From: Acestrorhynchus altus
Taxonomy: Eukaryota; Chordata; Actinopteri; Characiformes; Acestrorhynchidae
Length of the DNA stretch: 64,000 bases
Assembly (NCBI GenBank): GCA_034509495.1
Contig: CM067507.1
Coordinates: forward strand, 32,573,888-32,637,887
Reading direction: 5' to 3'
Positions 44,536 through 56,734 of the stretch are shown here, piece after piece; the first letter of the stretch is position 1, and each line of letters begins with the position of its first letter. The translations under genes were made by a program, and so were the position numbers. The notes beneath the pieces were generated by a model that ran no database searches, had not been told where the DNA came from, and worked only from the letters and a program-made list of their open reading frames with translations.

Positions 44536-45655
44536 TACGGTGTTCCAGGTGGTTTACAAAGCATTGCTTGGCATTTTGCAGCAATAATTTTTACCAAACA
44601 ACTGCTAAATCTAATTAAAAATGATACTAAGGTTCACTTCATATATTGGTTAATACAGTTCATGTTTATCTGAGCTGCCTGATTGAACACTAATCAGACA
44701 GTCACTGATTGGTAACTTCTAACATAGAGGTCAAGTTCTAGATTGTCCCCAGTGGAAGCCACATTACTCCTATAATATTACACCACTCCAGCCTTGCACT
44801 GTTCTCTAACAGACAACCTTAACCAACCAGTCTTGGGTTTATTACAAGCACACAGCTGGGCCTCTTTCCCTTAACCAGTGGCTCCATTTAAACGCATGCT
44901 AACCACGAAGAATGCGGCTCAATTTGCAAGCATTGAAACCCCTCCCGTGCTGCAGAGTGGGCCGATTCGACATGAACTCCACTCTGTGCTCTCTGTCACA
45001 GGCGCTGGATCTGGGTGAAAAAGGGCCTGCCTTGGCTGGGTGTCTGTCAGCTGGAGGAACCGCAGTGGCACTGAAGCTGGATGTGGGTTTTAGGAGGTGT
45101 TCTCGGGTTTGGCAGAGCGACACACTAAGTGGAAAAACATTAATAGGAGCTGACTCTCTCCCCTCTCTCTCTGCTCCTTCCCCCTCCTCCTCCTCCTCCT
45201 CCTCTTCTTCACCGGAGGCTCCTGACAGCTGAGGGGAGGGGCAGGTGACCCAGTATTAGTCACTACACGACTCCAACCGTTCTGAGGTGTAACCTCCCGT
45301 GAAAAAGGAGGGAGATTTACACTGTGAGGTATGATTCAGCTGTGCAGGAATCGGTCACTTAAACAAGGGAAGAATGACACGTTTGCGGGTACACATCGTT
45401 CTTTTTTAGCGTGTCATGCTCTAGTGGGAAGTTTGAAATGGTCAGCTCTAGCCTGCCAAGACGTCTTCAGTTCCAGTGCATTTGCACAGTTACTGTGGAG
45501 ACAACTGGGCAAATCAGAGACGTAGACATAAACCATTGTGGGTTATGAAACTTTTGACCGGTAATGTACATATATTATGCAGTGGCATGTTGTTAATCAA
45601 GAGGGCAATCGATGTCTTTTCAGTGAGAACATGCTCTTATTTACAAGAAAATACT
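44536..45655. other. Unique sequence; GC-balanced block at 44870-45240
   Basis: 44870-45240 is repeat-poor apart from a CCT/TCC patch at 45179-45212, with opposed frames of 106 and 74 codons and no domain. Possible regulatory DNA; nothing firm. Confidence 0.35.
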
Positions 45656-45659
45656 AAAA

Positions 45660-46510
45660 CTGCATGCTGTTAGATGCCCGTTAGGATGTTCCAGGTGGTT
45701 AATTGGGCATTACTAGGCAGTTGCTCTGTTACAAAGGTGTTGCTTGCTGACCTGTATTTTGGGTGGTTATTAGGCTATTGATGCCAGTTAGGTCATTGTT
45801 AGGCAGGTGCTCTGGGGTTCCAGTTCTAGGTAGTTCCAGTTGCAGGAGTGTTGCTAGTTGTAATGGTTTCTAGGCGGTTAGTAGACTATTGCTCACTGTT
45901 GCTATTGTACTGCAGGTGGTTGTTAGACAGTCAGTAAGGCAGGGGTGGGCCCGATTTCCCTGCTCTAAGAGGGATTTTACCTGGCAATTAGCAGGTGAGT
46001 TTAATCAGGTGTGCTTGAGCAGAACAAACACAACACTGTGCAGGAATCCAGCCCTCCAGCACAAGAATTCTCCACCCCTGCTCTACGGTGTTCCAGGTGG
46101 TTTACAAAGTATTTAGCAAAACCAAGTTCTACATGGTTGCTGAGGTGCTGGCTGTCATGTTCTTTTTTTTAGGGGTTAAAAGGCTACTGCAACCAGTTGC
46201 TGTCATAGAGTAGGACAGGGCATTGCTAGATAGTAGCACTGGTGTTCCAGATGTTTGCTGAGAGAGAGATGGTGCTATGGTGTTCCAGATGTTTGCTGAG
46301 AGAGAAAAGGTGCTATGGTGTTCCAGATGTTTGCTGAGAGAGATGGTGCTATGGTGCACCATATGCTTACTAGTATTCACATACTATAGTTGCCAGGCTG
46401 CTGCCAGCAGTTGCTAAGATGGTGCTTGTCCCATGTGGTTGCTATGGTGTTCATAAGTAAGGTGGATGCTGGGTGGCTGATGTGTTGTTACTAGGCAGTT
46501 GCTAAGCATC
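45660..46510. repeat. Degenerate minisatellite, part 2, with a 38-39 bp tandem triplet
   Basis: Irregular GTTGCTAGGC / GGTGTTCCAG / GGTTGCT phrases across 850 bases. 46243-46358 is a clean local triplication of 38-39 bases, each unit starting 'gttccagatgtttgctgaga' and ending 'ggtgctatgg'. Confidence 0.8.
45938..46083. mobile_element. hAT-like MITE (family C), copy 2
   Basis: Near-identical to 44388-44535. The flanking 'ggtggttgttagacagtcag' on the left and 'ctacggtgttccaggtggtt' on the right are also shared, so the pair arose by duplication of the locus, not by two insertions. Confidence 0.65.
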
Positions 46511-47260
46511 CTCTGGAGTGGAGCAATCCATGTGGGATGAGTTGGAGCACCATTTGTGATCCACAATGTGGCTGGGAGTGTTCAATACTCGCTGTTGTGA
46601 AATCTAGTTTCAAGCCTTCACAAATTCACTTTTAATCTATAAACGAGATTGCAGATCAACTATTCTCACATTCAGAGCAGCTTCACCTCTTGCTTCAGAC
46701 CAGACCATCTGATGGGACGGCATTGTTCACATGGGTTGCCAACCCTTAGATGCCAACCTACATTGCACCATTAGCCTCATTATAAAGTTATGAGTATTGG
46801 GTGTCTTGCATTCAGGGGTATTTGATTGACAGGACTGTCTCAGCCTTAGCCTTGTGCTTTCAAGCTCTAATTCACGATGAACACTCCTAAAAATGAAGAA
46901 TTCTAAATGGTTCTTGACTTGAACATACTGTTCTAGGGAAAACTTTAACTCTTTAAAATTTAACTTTTAACTATAGGAGCTGCTTCTGCTTCTAAGTTTC
47001 TATAACTTGGCATCACCTTCCATACACTGTAGGTACAGAATCATATTTCTCTGAATGTAATAGCCCTTCTGTATTTCCTCTACAACCCAATATCTGGACG
47101 AGTGATGCCATTAGCCCTGCCCCCTTTCACTGAGTTATGAAGCCCTAGAAAACAGCATGTAACTGCCCGTGAAATGAGGATCTTAGTGTCGACGAGTTAA
47201 ATGCAGATAATGGACAGAATGAATTTCACATTTTACTATGATAAGGGTTAGATGGAGGTG
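46511..47260. other. Unique sequence with MITE scraps
   Basis: 46512-46560 ('gggatgagttggagcaccat') resembles the Tc1-derived core seen at 58400. 46880-46985 begins 'aacactcctaaaaatgaaga' and 'aatggttcttgact', a diverged end of MITE family E (compare 56338-56425). No gene. Confidence 0.45.
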
Positions 47261-47264
47261 AACA

Positions 47265-47912
47265 GTGTGTCTGGAAAGTATTCACAATGCTTCGCGTTTT
47301 GCACATTGTGTTATGTTACAGCCTTATTTCAAAATATTCGAAAAATATAACCATGTACATAAGTCTTCACCGTCTTTGCTCAATACTTTGTTGAAGCACC
47401 TTTGGCAGCAACTACAGCCTCAAGTCTGAGAGTATTTTTGAGTATGATGCTACAAGCTTCTTCTTCTACCTTTCAAGCTCTATCAAATGGTGCTCAGCCA
47501 TTGTTAGATATCTCCAGAGATGGTTCAAGTCAGGTTCAAGTCTGGACTCTGGCTGGGCCACTCAAGGACATTCGCAGTGTTGTCCTGAAGCCACTCCTTG
47601 GTTATCTTTGTTGTGTGCTTCGGGTCATTGTCCTGTTGGAAAATAATCCTTCACTTTTTCTATCTGTCCACTCTGCCACATAGACCTGATTGGTGGAGTG
47701 CTGTAGAAATGGTTGTCCTTCTGGAAGGTTCTCCTCTCACCCTGACCAATCAACTAAATTTATAGCAGGTGTCCAATCAAGCTGTGGAAACATCTGAAGG
47801 ATGATCAGTGGAAATAAGTTGCACCTGAGCTCAATTTTGAGCTGTGAATATTTGTGTACATGCTATATTTTTGTGTTTTTATTATCAATACATTTACAAA
47901 AGATTCAAACAA
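47265..47912 (-). pseudogene. Internally deleted Tc1-like element T4, copy 2
   Basis: The left end is a typical terminus ('gtctggaaagtattcacaat', 47271 on), then 'gttatgttacagccttattt'. The minus-strand coding remnant at 47500-47620 encodes 'WLQDNTANVLEWPSQSPDLN', then breaks (frameshift before the Glu). Words from the far N-terminal side follow ('gattggtggagtgctgtaga', 'atggttgtccttctggaagg') and then the 5' leader ('gcacctgagctcaattttga'), so roughly half of the transposase is deleted. The right terminus is cut off by the SINE at 47916. Confidence 0.82.
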
Positions 47913-47915
47913 ACA

Positions 47916-48137
47916 TGCTCCACATGTCCTCTGCATTTCTCCCATCCACACACAGTGAAACACACACACGTGACTTCACACAGTGCAACTCTATCCATGG
48001 CATTCGGGGAGCAGCTGGGGAGCTAAGTATCTTGCTCATAGGCACTTCAGTCAAGCCCTGCCAGTTTAGGGATTCAAACCCACAACCTTCCAGTCTCAAG
48101 GCTGGTTCCCTCACCACCAGGCCATAGCTACCCCGGG
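47916..48137 (-). mobile_element. tRNA-derived SINE (family S1), minus orientation
   Basis: Same unit as 12165-12398. 'gggattcaaaccc' (48069-48081) is the complement of a B box. The body words 'ggggagcagctggggagcta' and 'cttgctcataggcacttcag' follow. The head ends at 'ggccatagctaccccgg'. It joins the deleted Tc1 element directly. Confidence 0.78.
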
Positions 48138-48530
48138 GCGTGGTGTGGTTAAGGTAACTTTCCGGTCCATTTACACTTTAAAGACCTGTTTTATAGTGTG
48201 TCCATCCAAAGTACCAACTCTGACACTGGTATTTTAGAATATGCTGCACGTGGCTATTGGGTGATTGTGTATATAAGACAGCTGCAGGAAAATATATGGA
48301 GTAAAGTTATAACCAGGAATTTTATATTTGTTTTATTTGGTGGGGACACTGCTGTTGTGGGTCAGCTCTTTATAGGCAAGGAAAAGGAAAAAGAGTTTTA
48401 GACCTTGGTTGTGGGCCAACTGAGTGAGACGTCTGTCTATTAGGATGTCAGTGTTGTAGAGACTGGAGAAGTGAGACCATTGTAATTTATTTGTCTTTCC
48501 ACATGAAAGACAAAGCAAGGACACCAGTCT

Positions 48531-48531
<1 letters not shown>
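48138..48531. other. Spacer
   Basis: AT-rich; nothing recognised. Confidence 0.45.
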
Positions 48532-48568
<37 letters not shown>

Positions 48569-48602
48569 TGTGTGTGTGTGTGTGTGTCTGTGTGTGTGCG
48601 CG
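48532..48602. repeat. (TG)n microsatellite with two CTG interruptions
   Basis: TG array broken at 48567 and 48587, ending in GCGCG. Confidence 0.95.
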
Positions 48603-48747
48603 CATTATGTGGCTCGCATGTTTAAGCATGTGCACTTCAGTGGCGGATCCTTGTTAAAAAAGCAGGAGAGCATAAAATGACAGGCTGCCAAAGTCAAGAA
48701 GATAAAGTTCTTAAAATAAAGAAGTCAGCTACTCCATTCCATCTGTC

Positions 48748-48750
<3 letters not shown>

Positions 48751-48801
<51 letters not shown>

Positions 48802-48815
48802 CCTCCCTCCCTCCC
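48751..48815. repeat. (CT)n-(CCCT)n microsatellite
   Basis: CT array passing into four CCCT units. Confidence 0.95.
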
Positions 48816-48927
48816 ACAAGGATGGCTTTGGCACTGCTCGTTTCCTCTTATCCATGTGAGGATTTCATGGATGACATGTGTTGACCAAACACACACAGGG
48901 AGAAGGGAGCACATCTGGTAAAACTGT

Positions 48928-48928
48928 G

Positions 48929-48985
<57 letters not shown>
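48928..48985. repeat. (TA)n-(TG)n compound microsatellite
   Basis: Short TA run followed by 23 TG units. Confidence 0.95.
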
Positions 48986-48987
<2 letters not shown>

Positions 48988-49640
48988 TATGTATAAGCAT
49001 GTGCACTTTATGTGTGCAGATCCTTTGAGATGGGCTTCATGGAGCGAAATGAAGGTGCTAGGACGCCGATCTGCCAGAATAGAATGCAATAGAAAAACAA
49101 GCTCATGAGTCCTCGGAATACTGCTGGAGCACTGAGGATCACTCAGACTCACTGCTTTCTACATTACCTTCACAATTCCATATTAATAAGACATTTAGAC
49201 TCTGCCAGGAGCACCTAAATAACTGAGCAAAGACATTTCTGCTTGGAAAGGAGCTCTTGGCTCTGTTTTTTTTTTTTTTTTTTTTTTTTTTGAATCCTAG
49301 ACTTACTGGATGGTTATTTACCTTGAGATATATTATTTAGTAACTATTTTGAAAGTATTATGTAGCTTATACAGGTAGGAGTGTTCCTCAGAGCGCTGCT
49401 TAGTGTTGCATTATGAACTGATACAGTGAGCAGTACTGTTGGCAGTGTAATAAATTAATGTGTTTCATTTCTTTCAGATAAATCTTCAGATAATCTGCAG
49501 TAACCTTTATTTTTACCTGAAGGCATCACCTGACCTACAAACAGCAGACGCTCTCTGGAAAGGAACTGATGGATTTTTATGTGACATACGTTTCCGGAGC
49601 TTAAATGCTGTAAACCTTTGAATTGAACTCTTACAGGCAG
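48986..49640. other. Unique spacer with T26 run
   Basis: T homopolymer at 49266-49291; no gene. Confidence 0.5.
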
Positions 49641-49644
49641 AAGT

Positions 49645-49980
49645 ATCATTTGCTTGTTACTTCTTTATTTATTTGTACCCAGTTCTTTCCCTTTTGTGCC
49701 AAATCCCAAAGACCACGAGCACTCTCCTCCTATCACACAGGTCTGTGGTCTGTGGGGAGCAGTACAGGTTGTACAATCTAACCGCAGCAGGGAGGATGGA
49801 TCTGCGATACCGCTCCTTTACACACTTTGCCAGAGTCAGAGTCTCATGCATGTGGTGGGAATCATTCTCCATCATGGATGCCAGCTTGGCTAACATCCTC
49901 CTGTCTCCCACCACCTGGTCCAGAACAAAAAGAAAGGTGGAACCACAAACCTGAAGACAGATATTGTGAAAGCACATGAT
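49645..49980 (-). pseudogene. LINE reverse transcriptase extreme C-terminus, minus strand
   Basis: The minus frame 49669-49977 reads 'LDQVVGDRRMLAKLASMMEN', then 'HMHETLTLAKCVKERYRRSI', then 'LPAAVRLYN'. The final 'RR.S.LPAAVRLYN' block is the usual last conserved block of jockey/CR1-type RT proteins. The element's AT-rich tail ('tttatttatttgta', 49663 on) follows on the left. Only about 70 residues of the protein are left. Confidence 0.55.
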
Positions 49981-50554
49981 GTTTAAGCATCTCTGTATCT
50001 TAATTTACCAGAGCGTTCAGTTCCCCAAACCTCATTATGTTTCATGTCTTGCATGCAGTGAATGTGGTGGCTGGTGGCATATATGTAACGTTAGCGCCAC
50101 GTTTCCTGAAGCTCTGTCTTTGGGATAGACAGGCCTTAGTGTCCACTTTCTGATACAGAGCAATGGGTCCACAGTCGTTCCTTCTTTTTCCTCCTGAACA
50201 TGAAACTCCCAGAAACACTTCAGTAAGCCACGTGTGAAAGATGACCTTACCAATGACCTAGAACCCATGCAAGAACATGAACGATGATTGGTCTGCATCA
50301 AACGTGTAGTGCTGCCAGTCTCACGGTCTGACACAATACATTTGGCACGGCTATTGTTTTTACATCCTGGCCTTAAGTTGTTGCTCTGATCACATATTAA
50401 TCGTTGCCGATTGTCTCCGAAATCATCATTGTAATGAATGCACAGCAGAGCAGTATAGAAGACATCTGGTTCCACATCTGATCTCAAACCTGCTTCCTTG
50501 AGCTCTGCTTGTAGAAAGACAAAATATATCCAGCAGTGCAGCTTCCTTGTGGCC
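49981..50554. other. Unrecognised sequence with 150-codon minus frame
   Basis: The minus frame 50035-50487 has no domain that I recognise ('CIHYNDDFGDNRQRLICDQS' is its most protein-like part). As it sits between a LINE tail and a hAT-type end, it may be the interior of an unassigned element. Confidence 0.25.
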
Positions 50555-50604
50555 TACACTGCGACCCGCCAGTGGGCCGTGACTCACAGTTTGAAAACCA
50601 CTAC
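50555..50604. mobile_element. hAT-type element end
   Basis: 'gcgacccgccagtgggccgt' followed by 'cacagtttgaaaaccacta' is the reverse complement of a common fish hAT terminus beginning CAGTGGTTTTCAAAC. The partner end is not seen. Confidence 0.45.
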
Positions 50605-51720
50605 ACACAACCCTGTCTACAGTAGGCTAAGGATAGTTTGCTGATATAAACAACAAGAACCCACTATAACCATAGTATAAATCATTCTTTTTCTTTAGCC
50701 AGATCTGTTCCCAGGTTATAGACAGGTAGTCCTCCATTCTGGGTGAGACTGTCATGTCTTTTTATTTATTTTTTTTTATGTACTTTCTTGCTTAAACACG
50801 TGGCACCGCAATGAAGTTCACTATGTAAGTGTGCTGGCGACTGCCAATTATCACCGGTTTGAGTCTAGGGTTCAGTCACTACATTTCTCAGGTCTGACTT
50901 TCTTAAATGTAAATCGAGTCATTTTTACATCTTTTGCATACAAAGTATTACAGCTATACTTCTCCCTCCCAGCAGGGAGTCCAGCGGCAAGTCAGCCGTT
51001 CAGATAAACACAAAGGTGTAATGAGGCAGGGTATACTGCTGCTAATCGCGCCTGTTATCCAGCCTTCGTGGCGAACGGCACAAATTGCATTTGTTCCACT
51101 CAATGCCACGGCGAAATTATAACCGAAGCAGACATCCTTGCATAACCTTGTTCGGTTGGATTTGAGACTAATTAGGCTATAAAAAGCGCCATTGGTGGAG
51201 TGGTGGTTTCAGTAGTGTTTGACACAGAGGCTGACGCTCAGCTGGGTTATTTCAAATCATTTGACAGTTTTGCCAGCCAGGACTCCAGCACATTTTCCTG
51301 TTTATTTGCCTTGTTATTTCCAGGATAGGGTTATTCGTTTTTTGACATTATTCCGAGCACAAATGCCTTCTACCCATATACCATGAGGGCCCTGTCCAAG
51401 TACAACAAAGCTGTCCACGCAATATATCATGCAGTTCAGAAACCCAGTCTTTCCCAGAGGTTTGTACAAAAAAAAAAAGAGAAAAGGTCTGTATTCTCTC
51501 CAACACTAGAAGTAGCATCTGTCAATAAAGCACACATGAAGAGTGTGATTATACAGCTGGCTGGCCAGAAGCCATCTCTGCAGAATAGAGAGGGGAAGAA
51601 AGAAAACACACATCTCTCAGTCTTTCTCTTTCGGCAGGGTTTTGGGTTGTTTTGCTTTGGTCAAGCCCAGCTCTGTCCACGGAAGGCTGCAGCTTCCAGA
51701 GCGCTCACTGGAATAGAAGA
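50605..51720. promoter_or_regulatory. Candidate conserved non-coding block (core 50960-51330)
   Basis: The core is repeat-free with CpG-containing, GC-balanced phrases ('gctgctaatcgcgcctgtta', 'cacggcgaaattataaccga', 'gagactaattaggctata') inside AT-rich surroundings. No open frame exceeds 62 codons there. It resembles conserved regulatory DNA; alignment is needed. Confidence 0.3.
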
Positions 51721-51779
51721 GCTATGCTGAGGGGCATTGTGTTTTCATCACCAACCACAAGACCATTCATCTGTCTGAG

Positions 51780-52085
51780 GCACGTATACACAAACACATG
51801 CATACACGTGCAGGTTTGATATGTCATATGAAATATGCATAGATGTGTAAGTACATAATATATTACATTTATGTAAGTGCCTATATATAAAAATATTGTA
51901 ACCCATATGCATTTACATATTACCATTTATTACATATTTATTACATACATTTGTGTTCCTATATGCACTTAATACTGTACTTCTTATGTATTACACATAT
52001 GCAAGTACCTATATGCAATAATAATGTATCCCTAACCCGTGTTACACACATATGTAACTGCCTATATGTAATAATTATGTCATGT
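51780..52085. repeat. Degenerate AT-rich minisatellite (TATGTAAGTRCCTATAT type)
   Basis: Three or more diverged units of about 60-95 bases share 'tatgtaagtgcctatat', 'tatgcaagtacctatatg' and 'tatgtaactgcctatatg', each preceded by 'ttacac' or 'ttacat'. Confidence 0.65.
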
Positions 52086-52159
52086 CTGTGGACCCTTCAG
52101 CTACTTAAGTAGCACCCATTGCTGACCCTGATGTGTAAACGCGCACACACACACACACA

Positions 52160-52197
<38 letters not shown>

Positions 52198-52566
52198 TTG
52201 TCTAGCCCTGTAGAGAATAGGACCCTTTTTGAAGCAGATAAACATGAACGTATTAGCACCATACCTAAGGCATGGGTTGGATGGGTATAAAGTATCCCAA
52301 CATTTACCTGTGGAACAATGGAATTGTGGTCTCTTGAATGATGGCAAAGCATTTACTAATTTTGAGATGGTTTGATGAGCTGGGGATGAGGTGGGTTGGT
52401 GACCATCCAACCCCCTGACCACATTAATGTTCTTGTTGCTAAATGCAATCAAATCCTCACAGCAATGCTTCAGCATGTAGTAGAAAGTCTTCCCTGGGCA
52501 GTAGAGACAGTTATTCCATCAAAAGCAATGAATGTGCAGGTGTCCCAATACTTTTGTCCTTATGGC
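52086..52566. mobile_element. Tc1-type MITE (family A), inverted, split by a CA array
   Basis: The right end 'caggtgtcccaatacttttg' (52537-52556) is the complement of the family A left end. The interior 'gaaagtcttccctgggcagt', 'ggataaa'-side words and 'cccattgctgaccctg' follow in inverted order. A CA microsatellite (52143-52197) has expanded inside the element. Confidence 0.75.
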
Positions 52567-53285
<719 letters not shown>

Positions 53286-54520
53286 ATATGTCTGTGGGCT
53301 TTAACTGCCAATAGACCATGCATACATGAGTAATTGCCACAAACCTCAAGCTCTTCGTAACTCTATAAGAAGTTTGGTAGGCGACTTTAATTACAGAAAG
53401 TTCCATATTTCATGATGAGTCATGTGCATTTGACACACGGTGAGCTAACGTGATGAAGAAGCCTGTCCTGCTCAGCCTCTTCCACTCCAAGGAAAATAAG
53501 CTTTCCGAGAGCACTGCTGTTTGGTTAGACCCACTGAGTACAGCAGCCTGGGCGAATTCAAGCACACGGCAAATGAAATGAAAACACTGAGTTTAAAAAG
53601 AGAAAGAGAAAAAAAAAAAAAACAACGAACACTCCATGCACTCCCCCCACACACACGCACGCTATGTCTGTTTGACCAAAGCAATTAAATAATAAACCAG
53701 TGGCAGGCTGCTGGACTGAGCTGTACCACACACAGACACGCATGCAGGTCTATAAGTACCATGGTATCCAAATTAAGCTGATTCTTAAAGACTTCTATTT
53801 ATTTCTGTTCTACTCTGTAAGGCTGCTTCGAAACCGATGAGTTGACTGAAGACACAAACACACAGAGTAGCACAGGGAGCGACCACAGTGTCCCATAGAG
53901 AGGTGAGTTAATCCACTCTGCAGAAGTGAGCTGTTAAAGCAATAATCATTTGTGTAAATGCAGAAACACACTGGCCAGGATGGAGGATTTATGCAGACAC
54001 TGCACACCAGCATCCCACACCGGGCTTCATCTCACCACCTTAATGAGCCAACACTGTGTGTATCTGAAACGTGAAGGAGAGAAGGAGATTTGTCTGGTCA
54101 AATGCATGGAGAAGTCATAATAAATTGGTTGGGGCAGTAGCCAGAGAGTTGGATGTGCAATCCAATCAGAAAGCCTGCCTGTTGGCTGCCAGAGCTCAAT
54201 TCGAAAGACACCTTCTGAGGTAGAGGAAGAAGAGCTCCCTGCAATGCAAAATGGCGAGGACTGCACCTCCAAACTGCGCCGGTGCTTATTAACGGCGTGC
54301 TGGTAAAGAAAAGCAGAGAAATCCAGAAAATGCTGAAAAAGAGTTTGAGCTTCATGACTTGCATCAAGACAAAGGACGAAGCAACACTGAATGATCTCCA
54401 AGGATAAACACAAAGACCAACCTATCTCTGACATCTCATATTTATTGGACGCCGTTAATCCCAATCTTAGGCTGTTCCAGTCTCATTTATCACGAAGACA
54501 GACAATGGTCAGTAACATTC
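53286..54520. other. Repeat-poor unique sequence
   Basis: Contains an A-rich run at 53609-53622. The minus frame of 145 codons (54027-54464) has no domain. 54120-54430 is GC-balanced and could be conserved non-coding DNA. Confidence 0.35.
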
Positions 54521-54639
54521 TCATAATTCTATATTAATAATTTTAAATTGGAGTTATTTGTGAACACAAACTAGGACCTCCTGCAACACCAGGGCCAATT
54601 TGTTTTTGTTGTTTGTGTAATCTAGTCTGAACATCAGCA

Positions 54640-55010
54640 AAATCCAATCCCAAAGCCTAACTCTAATCTAATCTTAATCCTAATCCATTTATTTTAGAAA
54701 TAACCTAATCATAATCCTACTGCTTGTCTATCCTAATTTTAATCTAAGACCATCTATAAAAACCTAACTTTCTCCTAATCTTAGACTCAACTCAAAATCA
54801 ATTTTAATTTTAACTCTCAGAGCCAAACAAATTCTCATAAAACTAATTCTAATCAAACCAAAATCAATTAACAATCTAATCTTGCTTTTAAACCTGGATC
54901 TAATTTAATTGTGCTTAACTTTATTAAAACGAAATTATCCTAATCCTAATTTTAAAATAAGACTAACCCTGGTCCAAATCCTAACTAAAGTCTGGATCCA
55001 ACTCTTAATG
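54640..55010. repeat. Degenerate CTAATC-rich low-complexity tract
   Basis: Irregular 'cctaatc' and 'taatccta' phrases over 350 bases, a much-decayed relative of the CCTAAC/TTAGGG-type minisatellites in this window. Confidence 0.65.
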
Positions 55011-55054
55011 CTGATTCAAATCATCTTTGAATTTCTGATTAATAATAACGAACT

Positions 55055-55297
55055 CCTGTACAAAAGAACCACTTCTAGTTCTATAACGATCCATGCTTGT
55101 TCTAGAGATGCATGAGAGTGCAGAACCAATTAATTAATTAAAGAACCTTGAATTGATGTGGAGGTTCTTTACCGATTGAAAGGATCTCCACTACTCACAC
55201 ATCTCTGTACGACATGGTTCTTTAGGAGAGTGGTTCAAAAGTGGTTCTATTACATCATTCAAAGAACTATTAGTACCTTTTATTTTTAAGAGTGCAG
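55055..55297. mobile_element. MITE (family E), right end
   Basis: Multiple 'gttctt' / 'aagaac' inverted phrases; the end 'accttttatttttaagagtg' is the complement of the family start at 56338. Confidence 0.6.
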
Positions 55298-55790
55298 TTA
55301 AAGGGAAGGTTTTGGAACACTTAAAGGCTTTAAAGGTTGCTGCTCTTTGCTGTGGCCATGTCCAGGACTCTAACAAACATACCTCAACTTAAGTAATACT
55401 GACCTGTCTCACTTATTCTTCCCTTTTTTAAACAAGTTTTTCTTTTTCTTCATTGTCTTCTTTTTTCCGCATGCTTATACAGTGTGCTCTGAAAGCAACC
55501 TTTGTTGCCCACGGTCTATGGCGTCTGAGATGGGGCCAAACAAGCGGCCCCTCCGCTGGGCCCTGGAGATGCAGAGCTGAATAGAATTCTTCCCCTGACT
55601 TCTCCCTCGCCAACCCCACAATGACAGGCCACTCCTTTCTTCTCCTGCTCCAGCTAATGGATAAGACAATATTTGCAGGAGTGGGGTGGGGTTTGGGGGG
55701 GCGGAGGGGCATTCATTAGCATTCAGCCGCTTTTCGTACGTCTCTCTTTTTCTCTCTGAAGATGGGCGCAGTTCACTTCAGCCGTGCCAC
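55298..55790. other. Unique, moderately GC-rich sequence
   Basis: 55480-55760 is GC-balanced, with opposed frames of up to 94 codons and no domain; G-rich patch near 55681-55710. Confidence 0.35.
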
Positions 55791-55793
55791 CAA

Positions 55794-55826
<33 letters not shown>

Positions 55827-55852
55827 ACACACACACACACACTCACACTCCT
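55791..55852. repeat. (CA)n microsatellite with CTCACA interruptions
   Basis: AC array interrupted twice by TC, followed by a C-rich tail. Confidence 0.95.
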
Positions 55853-56337
55853 CCTCCCCCCTCCCTCCCCAATAAACATTCTGCCCTGTTCTCTTTGATT
55901 TTTTTTCATCCTCTTGTTCTTTCAAACAGCGTTTGTTTCCCGCCTCTTGGATTCTCCAAAATCAAAAACGATAGAGGGGAGGAAAAAGAGGGTGAGAGAG
56001 AGAATGAAAGAAAGAAACAGGTGCGAGGTGATGGAGAACCGGCGCAACGCATTGAAGCAGATAAGATGACATCATCAAGTTTTGCCAACATGTGAAAGGA
56101 GACCTGAGTTGTTTGATTTGTTGGGAAAGAAAAAAACTAGATGGCACTGCAGTAACTTTCTTCAATTCAGAGCCGAAGACAAAGAGGCCTTTGCTGCTGC
56201 TCCAAAAGTAACTGAATCTTAATTCCAGGAGCTGCTGATAGACAAGAGCTCAAACATGTTAATATCACTGCGCTCTGGTTGAGCCTCGGGCCTTCCCGCA
56301 TGCAGATATACTGCAGCATATATACCACAGCCCTCAT
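55853..56337. promoter_or_regulatory. Candidate conserved non-coding block
   Basis: 'gcattgaagcagataagatg', 'catcatcaagttttgccaac' and 'tcttaattccaggagctgct' lie in repeat-free sequence; GATA-like and E-box-like words are present. No frame over 103 codons. Weak inference. Confidence 0.25.
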
Positions 56338-56425
56338 ACACTCTTAAAAATAAAGGTGCTTCAAATGGTTCTTGAACAAGCCCAGAAGAACCAGTTTTTA
56401 TTCCATAAAGAACCCTGATAGAAAT
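56338..56425. mobile_element. MITE (family E), left end
   Basis: Begins ACACTCTTAAAAATAAAGGT and continues 'aatggttcttgaacaagccc', 'agaagaaccagttttt' and 'ccataaagaaccctg'. Complementary to the end at 55278-55297. Confidence 0.65.
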
Positions 56426-56569
56426 TTGTACATTTGTGACTCAAAGATCACGCTAAATATAGTGTGACCCTCCCTCGTGCATATGCACATTTTACAGAAG
56501 CAGAAATCAAACAATGTCAACAAAGAATATTATAAAGCAGCTAGTGAAATGATATTATCAGAACCTACA

Positions 56570-56685
56570 CACTCTTACCCTAAACCTAAACTTAACCCTC
56601 AGCCTAACCTTATCCATAACATAAACATAACCTAACTCTAACACTTACCCTAACCCTGAACCTCACCCTAACCATGGTCATAGGA
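56570..56685. repeat. CCCTAA-type minisatellite fragment, inverted
   Basis: 'accctaaacctaaacttaac' through 'cttaccctaaccctgaacct' is the complement of the 43-bp TTAGGG-rich unit at 24040-24702, about 2.5 decayed units. Confidence 0.7.
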
Positions 56686-56734
56686 GATTACACAGTTCTT
56701 GCATATTCTGCTTAATCTCTGTCCATAGCTTCCT

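Noticed and set aside
50035..50487. 150-codon minus frame as a possible gene
   Set aside because: No domain; bracketed by a LINE tail and a hAT end, so probably element interior or chance.
54027..54464. 145-codon minus frame as a possible gene
   Set aside because: No domain, no start context; hydrophobic and Ser stretches are unlike a structured protein.
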